This document shows, piece after piece, positions 9,973 to 17,994 of a stretch of 55,716 nt of DNA. Each line of letters begins with the position of its first letter. Positions within the stretch are counted from its first letter, which is position 1. The notes beneath the pieces were generated by a model. The model did no database searches, was not told where the DNA came from, and was given only the letters and a program-made list of their open reading frames with translations. The position numbers and the translations under genes were made by a program. Source of the stretch: an uncultured Lachnospiraceae bacterium (GTDB taxonomy: Bacteria > Bacillota > Clostridia > Lachnospirales > Lachnospiraceae); assembly GCA_947629545.1 (NCBI GenBank), contig CANREE010000004.1:1-55716 (forward strand). The letters are read 5' to 3'.

Positions 9973-10372
9973 AGCAGGACTGATCAGGGCGGCGATTGAG
10001 AATCTTCCCAATTCTTATGCACCGTACTCCCGTTTCCATGTGTCGGCTGCGCTGCTTTGCAGGGACGGAACCGTTTATACCGGTTTCAATATCGAGAATG
10101 CCGCTTATACGCCTACTGTCTGTGCGGAACGAAGCGCCTTTTTCCGAGCGGTTAATGAAGGAAAGCGGGAGTTTGAGGCGATTGCCGTCTGTGGCGGCCG
10201 AGACGGCGTGATCACTGATTACTGCGCGCCTTGCGGTGTCTGCCGACAGGTGATGAAAGAATTCTGCGGACCGGATTTTCTGGTGATTATGGCGAAGTCG
10301 GAGGAAGATTATATTGAGCGGACGCTCGATGGCCTTCTGCCATTGTCATTTGGGGCGGAAACGCTGCGATAG
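9965..10372 (+). CDS. cdd: Cytidine deaminase
   Basis: Deaminates cytidine and deoxycytidine to the uracil nucleosides. The 135-residue product has the zinc site as CAE (C53, E55 catalytic) plus PCGVC, the three-cysteine pattern of the small tetrameric deaminases. NIENAAY is the nucleoside-binding loop. The frame is open upstream to 9917 inside deoC, but MDKAGLI at 9965 is the family start, with GGGGAGGAG just upstream. Its product feeds the phosphorylase encoded next. Confidence 0.95.
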   Translation: MDKAGLIRAAIENLPNSYAPYSRFHVSAALLCRDGTVYTGFNIENAAYTPTVCAERSAFFRAVNEGKREFEAIAVCGGRDGVITDYCAPCGVCRQVMKEFCGPDFLVIMAKSEEDYIERTLDGLLPLSFGAETLR

Positions 10373-10429
10373 CTGTCTGGGACGTGCGGCTGCACAGGTG
10401 CAGAATGACAGAAAACAGGAGAATGGTTT

Positions 10430-11755
10430 ATGGTAAGAATGTATGATCTGATCGAGAAAAAGAAGCATGGCGGCGTTCTGACCGGGGAAGAAATCCGCGG
10501 AATGGTGTCCGGTTACGTGGCAGGGGATATTCCGGACTATCAGATGTCGGCAATGCTGATGGCAATTTGTTTTCAGGGAATGAATGCGCAGGAAACCACA
10601 GATCTTACGATGGCGATGGTTTATTCCGGCGATACGGCGGATCTGTCGGGGATCGCGGGTATCAAGGTGGATAAGCACAGCACCGGCGGCGTGGGCGACA
10701 AGACTTCTTTGGTCATTGGCCCGATCGCGGCGTCTCTGGGCGTTAAGATCGCAAAGATGTCCGGGCGGGGTCTGGGCCATACCGGCGGAACGCTGGATAA
10801 GCTGGAATCGATCCCGGGACTTACGACAGGTATTGATAAGGAGCGCTTTTTTAAGATCGTTGATGAGGTCGGTATCGCTATCATCGGACAGACTGGCAAT
10901 ATGGTTCCCGCAGACAAGAAACTATATGCCCTTCGGGACGTGACAGCCACCGTGGACAGCGTGCCGTTGATCGCCTCGTCGATTATGAGTAAGAAACTGG
11001 CGGCCGGAAGCGACGCCATTGTGTTGGATGTGAAGACCGGAAGCGGTGCGTTTATGAAAACCCTGGATGACTCCATCACTCTGGCGAAAGAGATGGTCGC
11101 GATTGGAACCGGCGCAGGACGAAAATGCTGCGCGCTGATCACGGATATGGATGTACCGCTTGGTCATGCTGTCGGCAATTCTCTGGAGGTGGCGGAGGCG
11201 GTTCGGACGCTCAGGGGCGAAGGACCGGCTGATCTGACGGAGGTTTGCCTGCAGTTGGCGGCAAATATGCTTTTTATGGCGGGGAAAGGAACTGTCGCTG
11301 AGTGCCGCGCTCTGGCAGAGGCAGTTCTGGCTGATGGGCGTGCCGTGGATGTGCTGGCGGCTATGGTGAAGGCGCAGGGAGGCGATCCGGCTTATATTTA
11401 TGATACCTCGCGCTTCCCCGCAGCTCCGTTTGTGAGAAAAGTATTGTCTCCGGCGGACGGATATGTCACCTGCATTGACGCTGAAGGCTGCGGGATCGCG
11501 GCTGCGATGCTGGGCGCGGGCCGCGCAAAGAAAGAGGATGCCATCGATTACAGCGCCGGGATCTGTCTTCATAAGAAATACGGCGATCGACTGAAGAAAG
11601 GTGACGTTCTGGCGGAATTATATGCCTCGGATGAGGCGCGTTTCGCTGGAGCGGAACAAAAATTCCTGGATTCCTATACGATCGGCGAGGCACCGGCGGC
11701 AGAGAAGAAACTGGTATACGCCAGGGTAACGGCGGACGGCGTAGAACGCTTTTGA
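10430..11755 (+). CDS. pdp: Pyrimidine-nucleoside (thymidine) phosphorylase
   Basis: Phosphorolyses uridine, thymidine and deoxyuridine to the base and (deoxy)ribose-1-phosphate. The 441-residue product begins with the helical domain (MYDLIEKKKHGGVLTGEEI) and has the signature KMSGRGLGHTGGTLDKLESI near residues 106-125, the phosphate site KHSTGGVGD, and a C-terminal PYNP_C domain. Acting after cdd and before deoC, it completes a pathway from cytidine and deoxycytidine to central metabolism. AGGAG precedes the start by a normal distance. No clear terminator follows before the 6S RNA promoter. Confidence 0.95.
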   Translation: MVRMYDLIEKKKHGGVLTGEEIRGMVSGYVAGDIPDYQMSAMLMAICFQGMNAQETTDLTMAMVYSGDTADLSGIAGIKVDKHSTGGVGDKTSLVIGPIAASLGVKIAKMSGRGLGHTGGTLDKLESIPGLTTGIDKERFFKIVDEVGIAIIGQTGNMVPADKKLYALRDVTATVDSVPLIASSIMSKKLAAGSDAIVLDVKTGSGAFMKTLDDSITLAKEMVAIGTGAGRKCCALITDMDVPLGHAVGNSLEVAEAVRTLRGEGPADLTEVCLQLAANMLFMAGKGTVAECRALAEAVLADGRAVDVLAAMVKAQGGDPAYIYDTSRFPAAPFVRKVLSPADGYVTCIDAEGCGIAAAMLGAGRAKKEDAIDYSAGICLHKKYGDRLKKGDVLAELYASDEARFAGAEQKFLDSYTIGEAPAAEKKLVYARVTADGVERF

Positions 11756-11818
11756 ACGCCCGACAGTTACTTTTACTAGTTTTGCCATACGTTTCCAAAC
11801 TTTTTTGTGAAAAATTGC

Positions 11819-11847
11819 TTGCCAAGCGAATGCGTCTGTAGTATAAT
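11819..11847 (+). promoter_or_regulatory. Promoter of the 6S RNA gene
   Basis: TTGCCA (11819-11824), 17 bases, TATAAT (11842-11847). The initiation point is expected near 11855, just ahead of the RNA's outer stem. Confidence 0.75.
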
Positions 11848-11854
11848 AACTGCA

Positions 11855-12050
11855 ATGAAACGGATGTGATTCCTGGGATGTACGATAACTCTTACTTTCT
11901 TTGAACCTACATTGTGACAGAAGGGATTCCTATATTTTCCGGTGGATGTCAGGCCTCCGTTTGCAGTGGAAGGCAGAAGCCGGAGTGCGGTTGCCCACCT
12001 AGCTTGGCTAGGCGTCAAATAGTAAGAACCGGCATCTTGGGATTTACAAA
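11855..12050 (+). ncRNA. ssrS: 6S RNA
   Basis: Small RNA that mimics an open promoter and sequesters the housekeeping RNA polymerase holoenzyme. No coding frame fits. The outer stem pairs GTGATTCCTGGGATG (11866-11880) with CATCTTGGGATTTAC (12033-12047) with one mismatch and several G-U pairs, closely matching the ends of known 6S RNAs. Inside, CTCTTACT pairs with AGTAAGA, enclosing a long interrupted stem, and CCTAGC-TTG-GCTAGG forms the 3'-side hairpin. A strong promoter precedes it and a terminator follows. The length of about 195 bases is right. Identified by structure and end sequences only. Confidence 0.83.
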
Positions 12051-12052
12051 TG

Positions 12053-12085
12053 AAAAAAGCAGCGAGCAATCGCTGCTTTTTATTT
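12053..12085 (+). terminator. Rho-independent terminator of the 6S RNA gene
   Basis: GCAGCG and CGCTGC around AGCAAT, extended by an A tract and a T tract (AAAAAA before, TTTTTATTT after). It is placed directly after the 6S outer stem. Confidence 0.85.
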
Positions 12086-12089
12086 CCAT

Positions 12090-12200
12090 GCGAAGAGAGC
12101 GCCAGTGACGCTCTCTTCGTATTTCCATGCAAGCAAGGCGCCGGTGACGCCTTGCTTGTATTTTCAGGTACAAGAAAAGCGCCGGTGACGTTTTCTTGTA
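12090..12200 (+). repeat. Three tandem hairpins of the CCRGTGA-loop family
   Basis: Copy 1: arms CGAAGAGAGCG (12091-12101) and its exact complement (12109-12119) around CCAGTGA. Copy 2: CAAGCAAGGCG (12130-12140) and complement (12148-12158) around CCGGTGA. Copy 3: TACAAGAAAAGCG (12169-12181) and CGTTTTCTTGTA (12189-12200) around CCGGTGA, with one bulged G. Spacer sequence TATTTCCATG is shared between copies 1 and 2. The stems differ in sequence while keeping pairing and loop. Further copies lie at 16062-16134 and 45799-45833. Confidence 0.85.
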
Positions 12201-12229
12201 TTGCACCGTTTGGTAAAATGTGTTATCCT
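12201..12229 (+). promoter_or_regulatory. Promoter of the AI-2E permease gene
   Basis: TTGCAC (12201-12206), 17 bases, TATCCT (12224-12229). The -35 box begins directly at the right edge of the third hairpin copy. Confidence 0.6.
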
Positions 12230-12268
12230 AAAAACAGCTGCAATACATTTTTCTGAAGAGTGGGGCAT

Positions 12269-13507
12269 ATGATGAAAGAGAAGTATGGGAGATATATTAT
12301 ATGGGGCGTGACGGCATTTTTGGTGATCGTGGCCTGCGTTCTGGTGGCGCTGGCGCTGCTGCGCTGGAGCACGGTGAAAGGGGCGCTTGACACGGTGAAT
12401 CAGATTCTGGCGCCGATCACTTACGGTGTTATTCTGGCTTATCTGATGTCACCGGCTTATAACCGGATGGAAGGTTGGTTGAATTCCCTGCTTCAAAAGG
12501 CTGTGAAGGAGCCGGAGAAACGGGTGTCGCTGTCGAAGGCTCTGGCGACCATGGGGAGTCTGATCTTTCTGGCCGCGGTCATTGTCGGACTGATCTCCAT
12601 GATCATTCCGACGGTGGTGGAGAGCATTATGGGTATCGTGAATTCGATCCCTTCTTATGTCCAGAAGATCTCCGTCTGGATCGAGACGGTGTTTGCCAAT
12701 AATCCTCAGGTGGAGACGGCGGTGCTGGATGTTTACCAGCATGGTGTGGATCGTCTGATGGAGTGGACGACATCCACAGCCAACTGGATGCCGAATCTGG
12801 AAACAGCGCTGAATCGGATCTATTCCGGTGTGATGGGCGTGGTCAATGTGACGAAGAACAGCCTGATCGGCGTGATCGTCATGATCTACCTGTTGAATAT
12901 CAAGGATACGCTGACTGCTCAGGCGAAGAAAATGGCCTACGGCCTGTTTACGCTTGGTTTCGCGAATGAACTGGTGGAGAAATGCCGTTTCGTCCATAAG
13001 GTCTTCGGCGGGTTTATTCTGGGCAAGCTGATCGATTCGCTGATCATTGGGATCCTGACGTTTATCATCATGAGTCTGCTTCGAATGCCATATACGATGC
13101 TGATCAGTGTGATCATCGGTGTGACGAATATCATTCCGTTTTTTGGTCCATTCATTGGAGCGATTCCGAGCGCCCTGCTGCTTCTTTTGGTCAGTCCGAA
13201 GCAGTGCCTGATCTTCCTTATCCTGATCCTTTTGATTCAGCAGTTTGACGGCAATATTCTTGGACCGAAGATTTTGGGCAATTCCACAGGGCTTTCCAGC
13301 TTCTGGGTACTGTTTTCCATTTTGTTTTTCGGCGGTATCATGGGGCCGGTGGGCATGATTATCGGTGTACCGACTTTTGCTGTAATCAGCCGTCTGGTGA
13401 GCGAGACGGTGGAGAAACGGCTGAAGAAGAAGGCATTGTCTACAGATACGGATGATTACAGGGGACTGAAGCGTATTGACGAGGACCGAAAAACGTATGT
13501 CAGGTAG
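12269..13507 (+). CDS. AI-2E family transporter (PerM/TqsA-like permease)
   Basis: Integral membrane protein of 412 residues with about eight hydrophobic segments: two N-terminal helices, a polar stretch around residues 130-200, then helices from 210 to 390. The second half has the family sequences FGGFILGKLIDSLIIG and GVTNIIPFFGPFIGAIPSALLLL and ends GMIIGVPTFAV. Family members export signalling molecules or exchange ions, and the substrate cannot be read here. A GTG at 12260 is a possible start, but ATG 12269 or 12272 is more usual. It lies six bases before the next gene. Confidence 0.88.
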   Translation: MMKEKYGRYIIWGVTAFLVIVACVLVALALLRWSTVKGALDTVNQILAPITYGVILAYLMSPAYNRMEGWLNSLLQKAVKEPEKRVSLSKALATMGSLIFLAAVIVGLISMIIPTVVESIMGIVNSIPSYVQKISVWIETVFANNPQVETAVLDVYQHGVDRLMEWTTSTANWMPNLETALNRIYSGVMGVVNVTKNSLIGVIVMIYLLNIKDTLTAQAKKMAYGLFTLGFANELVEKCRFVHKVFGGFILGKLIDSLIIGILTFIIMSLLRMPYTMLISVIIGVTNIIPFFGPFIGAIPSALLLLLVSPKQCLIFLILILLIQQFDGNILGPKILGNSTGLSSFWVLFSILFFGGIMGPVGMIIGVPTFAVISRLVSETVEKRLKKKALSTDTDDYRGLKRIDEDRKTYVR

Positions 13508-13513
13508 GGGTGT

Positions 13514-15943
13514 ATGAAAAGAAGGGGTATCAGATGGATGCTTTGCGTTCCTCTGGCGGTGCTTATGCTGGTGGCCGTGATCCGTTTTGTGGAAAAGCCG
13601 GCGGAGGATGGGATTTCAAGGGCGGCGGCCTGTAAGGCGGCCGCCCTTTTTTTGACGACGGCGGAAGACTGCCGCGGGGAAGCGGAAACGGAACGGTCGC
13701 TTTTTGCCGCTTCGGACCGGCGGCAATGGTATGTGAAGTATATGGATTGGCTGTACCGTGAGAACGTGATCTCTGAGGAGATGTTTCTGCCGGCTGCGCG
13801 TGCGGCGGAAGCGCAGTTGACTTATGGGGAGGCTGTGGAAATGGCCGGCCGGCTTGCGGAGATCGCAGCGGGGAAGGAAACGGGCGCATTGGGGGGCGAG
13901 GGAGAGGAGCGGAATCCGGAAGAGACAGGACGCCGGCTTGCGGAAACTGCGGGTATGACGGAGAAAAACCGTAAAAAGCCGATTCCGGAAGGGCGTTTCT
14001 GGCAACTGTATGATGAACTTTGTGAAATTGCCGGCGACGGAAGCGGGGTGAAGGAAATCGTCCTGCAGATCGTCGGTACGCCGGACAATGTGGAGGATGC
14101 GCCCGCATGGACCGCGTATACGGATCAGGGGCTTTATGGTTTCGAGGGGCTGGGCCTGTCCAGATACGCAGATTGCCGGATCCGTGTTTTGGTGAAGGAT
14201 CATGAGATGATACATATTACTGAAATCGTCTCGGAGGAGGTCGCCTGCCGGAATGTATGGATCGTCCATGCCTCCGAAGGTGAAATTACAGGATTTACGG
14301 GCGACTGCACGCGGACCTTCCGTGTGGAAAAGGGGCTGAAAGAAAGCGAAAGTCTGGAAAACCAGTTGGCGGATCTCTGGCTGTCAGGCGGCAGTGTGGA
14401 GAGGATCGCTGTGAAACGCGAGAGGATTACGGCCAGGGTGCTATCGGTTCGGGATGATGTGATCGAGCTGGAAGGTTACGGTGATGTCGGTCTGGATGAA
14501 GATTTCTGTGTTTATAAGGTCTACGGAGAATTTGAACGGCAGGACCTGTCACAGATCCTCGTGGGATATGATACGCAGGAGTTTATCGTGGCTGACGGAA
14601 AACTGTGCGCGGCGCTGATCGTAAGAAGCTTTGGGGCAGAAACGATCCGGGTGCTGATTTCAGATACTGGTTTTCATTCCATTTACCATTCGGAGATACG
14701 GCTGGAATTTCTAAGTGATTGCGTTATGCGGCAGGATGGGAAAGAGACGGTGTTTTGTGCGGGACAGAGCGTCACGGTAGCGTTTCCCGGCGAACATGCG
14801 GATGATTCAATGATTACGTTGGCCCCGTCCGACCCGCGTCTGGTTTTTCTTCCGGCTGACGAGCGCACAGGGATCCGCGTTGCCAGTGTGATACGCGGTC
14901 AGGGCGCGCCTGTCTGCCCGGGGCGTCTGGAGATCTCCTGCGAAACGGATGGTCTGATACTGGTCAATGAACTGTATATGGAAGACTATTTGAAGCGCGT
15001 GCTGCCCAGTGAGATGCCGTTGTCCTATGAACCGGAGGCCCTTAAGGCGCAGGCCGTCTGCGCGAGAACCTACGCTTACCGGCAGATCCGCGGTAATTCC
15101 TGTCGGAGTTACGGCGCTCATGTGGATGACAGTACCAACTATCAGGTTTATAATAACAGTGAAACCGGACGCGAGGCCGAGACGGCGGTGGACGCTACCT
15201 ATGGGCAGATATTAATATACGGTGACGATGCGGCGGAAACGTATTATTTTTCTACCTCCTGCGGTCATACGACGGATATGGGGGCCTGGGGCCAGGAACC
15301 GGAGCGGACACCGTATTTGCATGCTGTGGAGGTGCGGCCGGACGGAGGGATAATCGAAACGGGGAAAATGGCGGGCGCGGCCGGCGGCCCTTCGGAGGTC
15401 AGTGAGGCAGTTTCCGAAACATCCGGCGAAGAAGCGTTTGCCGCGTTTATCCGTGGGGACGGAGAGAACGTCGGGCAGGCCGATTTCGAGGCTTCCTGCA
15501 GCATGTATCGCTGGCAGACCCGGATCACCGCTTCGCAGCTTCAGGAAAATATTCCCGATATCGGCCGGATCACGGACATGCGGGTCACCGGACGCGGCGC
15601 CGGCGGCGTAGCGCGGCGCGTGACCGTGACCGGTTCCGACGGAACAAAGGAGATCGAGGGTGAAAGCCGGATCCGCGCGGCGCTGGGACATCCCGGCTCC
15701 GTGATCACGAAAAACGGCGGCGGCACTTTAAGCGGCTGGGAAAGTCTTCCGAGCGCGTTCATTTCCATTGAAGAAAAAAAGGCGGAGGACGGCGAAAGGT
15801 GCTGGCTCATCTATGGAGGCGGCTACGGCCACGGCATCGGCATGAGCCAGAACGGCGCCCAGGCCATGGCGAAGCGCGGATGGAAATACGGCGACATTCT
15901 GGATTTCTTCTATGAAGGGACGCGGATGGAGACGGTGTACTGA
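13514..15943 (+). CDS. SpoIID/LytB-domain protein
   Basis: Unusually long (809 residues) relative of the sporulation protein SpoIID, a lytic transglycosylase that acts on denuded glycan strands. An N-terminal membrane anchor (residues 8-24) is followed by a mixed N-terminal region of about 450 residues without a recognised domain. The SpoIID core runs from about 480 to the end: VNELYMEDYLKRVLPSEMPLSYEPEALKAQAVCARTYA, STSCGHTTDMGAW and the closing GHGIGMSQNGAQAMA. The core glutamate (PSEMP) is present. It follows the permease gene by six bases. The N-terminal region may recognise the wall or partners. Confidence 0.88.
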   Translation: MKRRGIRWMLCVPLAVLMLVAVIRFVEKPAEDGISRAAACKAAALFLTTAEDCRGEAETERSLFAASDRRQWYVKYMDWLYRENVISEEMFLPAARAAEAQLTYGEAVEMAGRLAEIAAGKETGALGGEGEERNPEETGRRLAETAGMTEKNRKKPIPEGRFWQLYDELCEIAGDGSGVKEIVLQIVGTPDNVEDAPAWTAYTDQGLYGFEGLGLSRYADCRIRVLVKDHEMIHITEIVSEEVACRNVWIVHASEGEITGFTGDCTRTFRVEKGLKESESLENQLADLWLSGGSVERIAVKRERITARVLSVRDDVIELEGYGDVGLDEDFCVYKVYGEFERQDLSQILVGYDTQEFIVADGKLCAALIVRSFGAETIRVLISDTGFHSIYHSEIRLEFLSDCVMRQDGKETVFCAGQSVTVAFPGEHADDSMITLAPSDPRLVFLPADERTGIRVASVIRGQGAPVCPGRLEISCETDGLILVNELYMEDYLKRVLPSEMPLSYEPEALKAQAVCARTYAYRQIRGNSCRSYGAHVDDSTNYQVYNNSETGREAETAVDATYGQILIYGDDAAETYYFSTSCGHTTDMGAWGQEPERTPYLHAVEVRPDGGIIETGKMAGAAGGPSEVSEAVSETSGEEAFAAFIRGDGENVGQADFEASCSMYRWQTRITASQLQENIPDIGRITDMRVTGRGAGGVARRVTVTGSDGTKEIEGESRIRAALGHPGSVITKNGGGTLSGWESLPSAFISIEEKKAEDGERCWLIYGGGYGHGIGMSQNGAQAMAKRGWKYGDILDFFYEGTRMETVY

Positions 15944-16061
15944 TGCTCCAGAAATCACCTTCGGTCAGGCAGGACTTCCAGACAGTTTTCCTCATTCTGC
16001 ATGCGTCCGCACACAGAAGTGAGTCTTGGCGTTACAATGCACCACGGATCGTGTCAGTATG

Positions 16062-16134
16062 CAAAAAGGGCGCTGATGGCGCTCTTTTTGGATTACGTCA
16101 GTATGCAAGAAACGCGCCAGTGACGCGTTTCTTG
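16062..16134 (+). repeat. Two tandem hairpins of the CCRGTGA-loop family
   Basis: Copy 4: CAAAAAGGGCGC (16062-16073) pairs with GCGCTCTTTTTG (16079-16090) around TGATG. Copy 5: CAAGAAACGCG (16106-16116) pairs exactly with CGCGTTTCTTG (16124-16134) around CCAGTGA. Both copies are preceded by GTCAGTATG, so the repeated unit includes left flank. The pair occupies most of the 278-base gap between the SpoIID-like gene and the ABC exporter. The rest of the gap shows no gene. Confidence 0.8.
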
Positions 16135-16136
16135 TA

Positions 16137-16165
16137 TTGCAAAAATAGTTTGCCTGCTATATAAT
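16137..16165 (+). promoter_or_regulatory. Promoter of the ABC exporter operon
   Basis: TTGCAA (16137-16142), 17 bases, TATAAT (16160-16165). The -35 box starts two bases after the right arm of hairpin copy 5. Confidence 0.75.
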
Positions 16166-16221
16166 AAAAAGGATTTTGATTACAGGTCGATAAATAAGTT
16201 TTATTAAAGGGGTTATGTGTT

Positions 16222-17979
16222 GTGAAACTGATCTTCCGCTATATGAAACCATACGCGAAGGCGATCGCCGCCGTTATGGGACTGAAACTCGCCGCGACTA
16301 TGGTGGAACTCTTACTTCCGTATATTCTGGAGCATATCATCGACGTCACCGTACCGACCGGCAATCTTACGCAGATATTCTTCTGGGGACTTCTGATGAT
16401 CCTGACCGCCGTCGCCACCCGGCAGCTGAATGTGACGGCCAACCGGGGCGCGGTGGAGAACGCCCACAATGTTTCCTACAACATCCGGCAGGATCTGTTC
16501 ATCAAGACGGCCAATCTGTCCGGCAGCCAGTTCGACGCCTTCGGTCTTCCGAGTCTGATCAGCCGTATGACCAGCGACAGCTACAATGTCCAGTCCTGCG
16601 CCCAGTCTCTGCAGACCCTTTGCGTCCGCGCGCCGATCATGCTGGTAGGCGGCATCCTGATCACGATGACCATGGACTGGGTACTTTCGGCGGTGCTCTG
16701 CGTGATGCTGCCGATCATGCTGGTCGTTATCTTAAGCGTGTCCCGGTACGGGATCCCTCTCTACAATAAAGTGCAGGAGAGCCTGGACGATGTGGTCCGG
16801 GTCATGCGGGAAAATATCACCGGCATCCGCGTGGTAAAGGCCCTTTCCAAGACAGATTATGAGAAACGGCGCTTCGCGGCCAGCAATGACGCCATGACCC
16901 GCAACGACGTGAGGGCCAGCACGATTATGGCCCTGCCGGGGCCGATCATGCAGCTTTGCCTGAACACCGGTCTCACGCTGGTGGTCTTCATCGGCGCGAT
17001 CCGCGTCAATAACGGACAGATGAATCCCGGCGTGATCCTGGCGTTTCTGACGTATTTCAACATGGTACTGCAGGGCGTCATGGCGATCAACCGCATTTTC
17101 ATGATGATCAGCAAGGCGTCTGCGTCTGCGAACCGCATCGCTCTCATTATGGCTGCGCCGCAGGATCAGCGCATTCTGACGGCTGAGGAGGCGAAGAAGC
17201 CGTCCGGCGATGCGTTTATCCGGTTCGAACATGTGAATTTCAGTTACGGCGAGGCGGGAACGGCTCAGGCCGAAGCCTTCGGCGGCAGCAGCCGCGAGCA
17301 GTGCCTCTACGATATCGATTTCTCCATTAAGAGGGGCGAGAGCCTGGGGATCATCGGCCCCACCGGCTGCGGCAAGACCACGATCATCAATCTGCTGATG
17401 CGTTTCTACGACGTGGAAGACGGCGGCGTCTTTGTGGACGGGAAGGATGTGCGCAGCTACGAAAAGGACGACCTTCACCGAAAATTCGGCGTGGTCTTCC
17501 AGAACGACATGGTGTTTAACGACACCCTTCGCCAGAATATTTCCTTCGGACGGGACATTCCGGAGGACAGGCTTACTCAGGCGACGAAGGACGCCATGGC
17601 GGCGGAGTACATAGCAGGTCTGGACGGCGGCCTTGACTACATGGCGGATATCAAGGGAGCCAATCTGTCCGGCGGGCAGAAGCAGCGGCTCCTGATCGCC
17701 CGTGCTCTGGCGGCGAAGCCGGAGATATTGATCCTGGACGATTCCTCCTCGGCGCTTGACTACAAGACGGACGCTTCCCTCAGGAAAGCGGTCTTTGAAA
17801 ATTACGGCGGCACGACGACGATCCTGATCGCGCAGCGCGTCAGCTCCGTCATGAACATGACCAATATCCTGGTCATGGATAACGGGCGCTGCATCGGTTA
17901 CGGAAACCACGAACATCTGCTTGAGACATGTCCGGAGTACCGGGATATCTTCAACACGCAGATGGGCGCTTTGGCTTGA
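16222..17979 (+). CDS. ABC exporter, half-transporter with degenerate Walker B
   Basis: Inner-membrane efflux half-transporter of 585 residues: six transmembrane helices (about 1-310), then an ATPase domain with Walker A GPTGCGKTT, signature LSGGQKQRLL and Walker B ILILDDSSSALD. The catalytic glutamate after Walker B is replaced by aspartate, so this subunit's own site is degenerate. Start is GTG at 16222, with AAAGGGG nine bases upstream. The second half-transporter follows after 15 bases. Together they should form a heterodimeric multidrug- or lipid-type exporter. The substrate is unknown. Confidence 0.92.
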   Translation: MKLIFRYMKPYAKAIAAVMGLKLAATMVELLLPYILEHIIDVTVPTGNLTQIFFWGLLMILTAVATRQLNVTANRGAVENAHNVSYNIRQDLFIKTANLSGSQFDAFGLPSLISRMTSDSYNVQSCAQSLQTLCVRAPIMLVGGILITMTMDWVLSAVLCVMLPIMLVVILSVSRYGIPLYNKVQESLDDVVRVMRENITGIRVVKALSKTDYEKRRFAASNDAMTRNDVRASTIMALPGPIMQLCLNTGLTLVVFIGAIRVNNGQMNPGVILAFLTYFNMVLQGVMAINRIFMMISKASASANRIALIMAAPQDQRILTAEEAKKPSGDAFIRFEHVNFSYGEAGTAQAEAFGGSSREQCLYDIDFSIKRGESLGIIGPTGCGKTTIINLLMRFYDVEDGGVFVDGKDVRSYEKDDLHRKFGVVFQNDMVFNDTLRQNISFGRDIPEDRLTQATKDAMAAEYIAGLDGGLDYMADIKGANLSGGQKQRLLIARALAAKPEILILDDSSSALDYKTDASLRKAVFENYGGTTTILIAQRVSSVMNMTNILVMDNGRCIGYGNHEHLLETCPEYRDIFNTQMGALA

Positions 17980-17994
17980 AAGGAGGCGGTGAGA

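Noticed and set aside
12090-12200. Possible CRISPR-like array
   Set aside because: Units are self-complementary hairpins with varying arms and constant loop, not constant repeats with unique spacers, and no cas genes are nearby.
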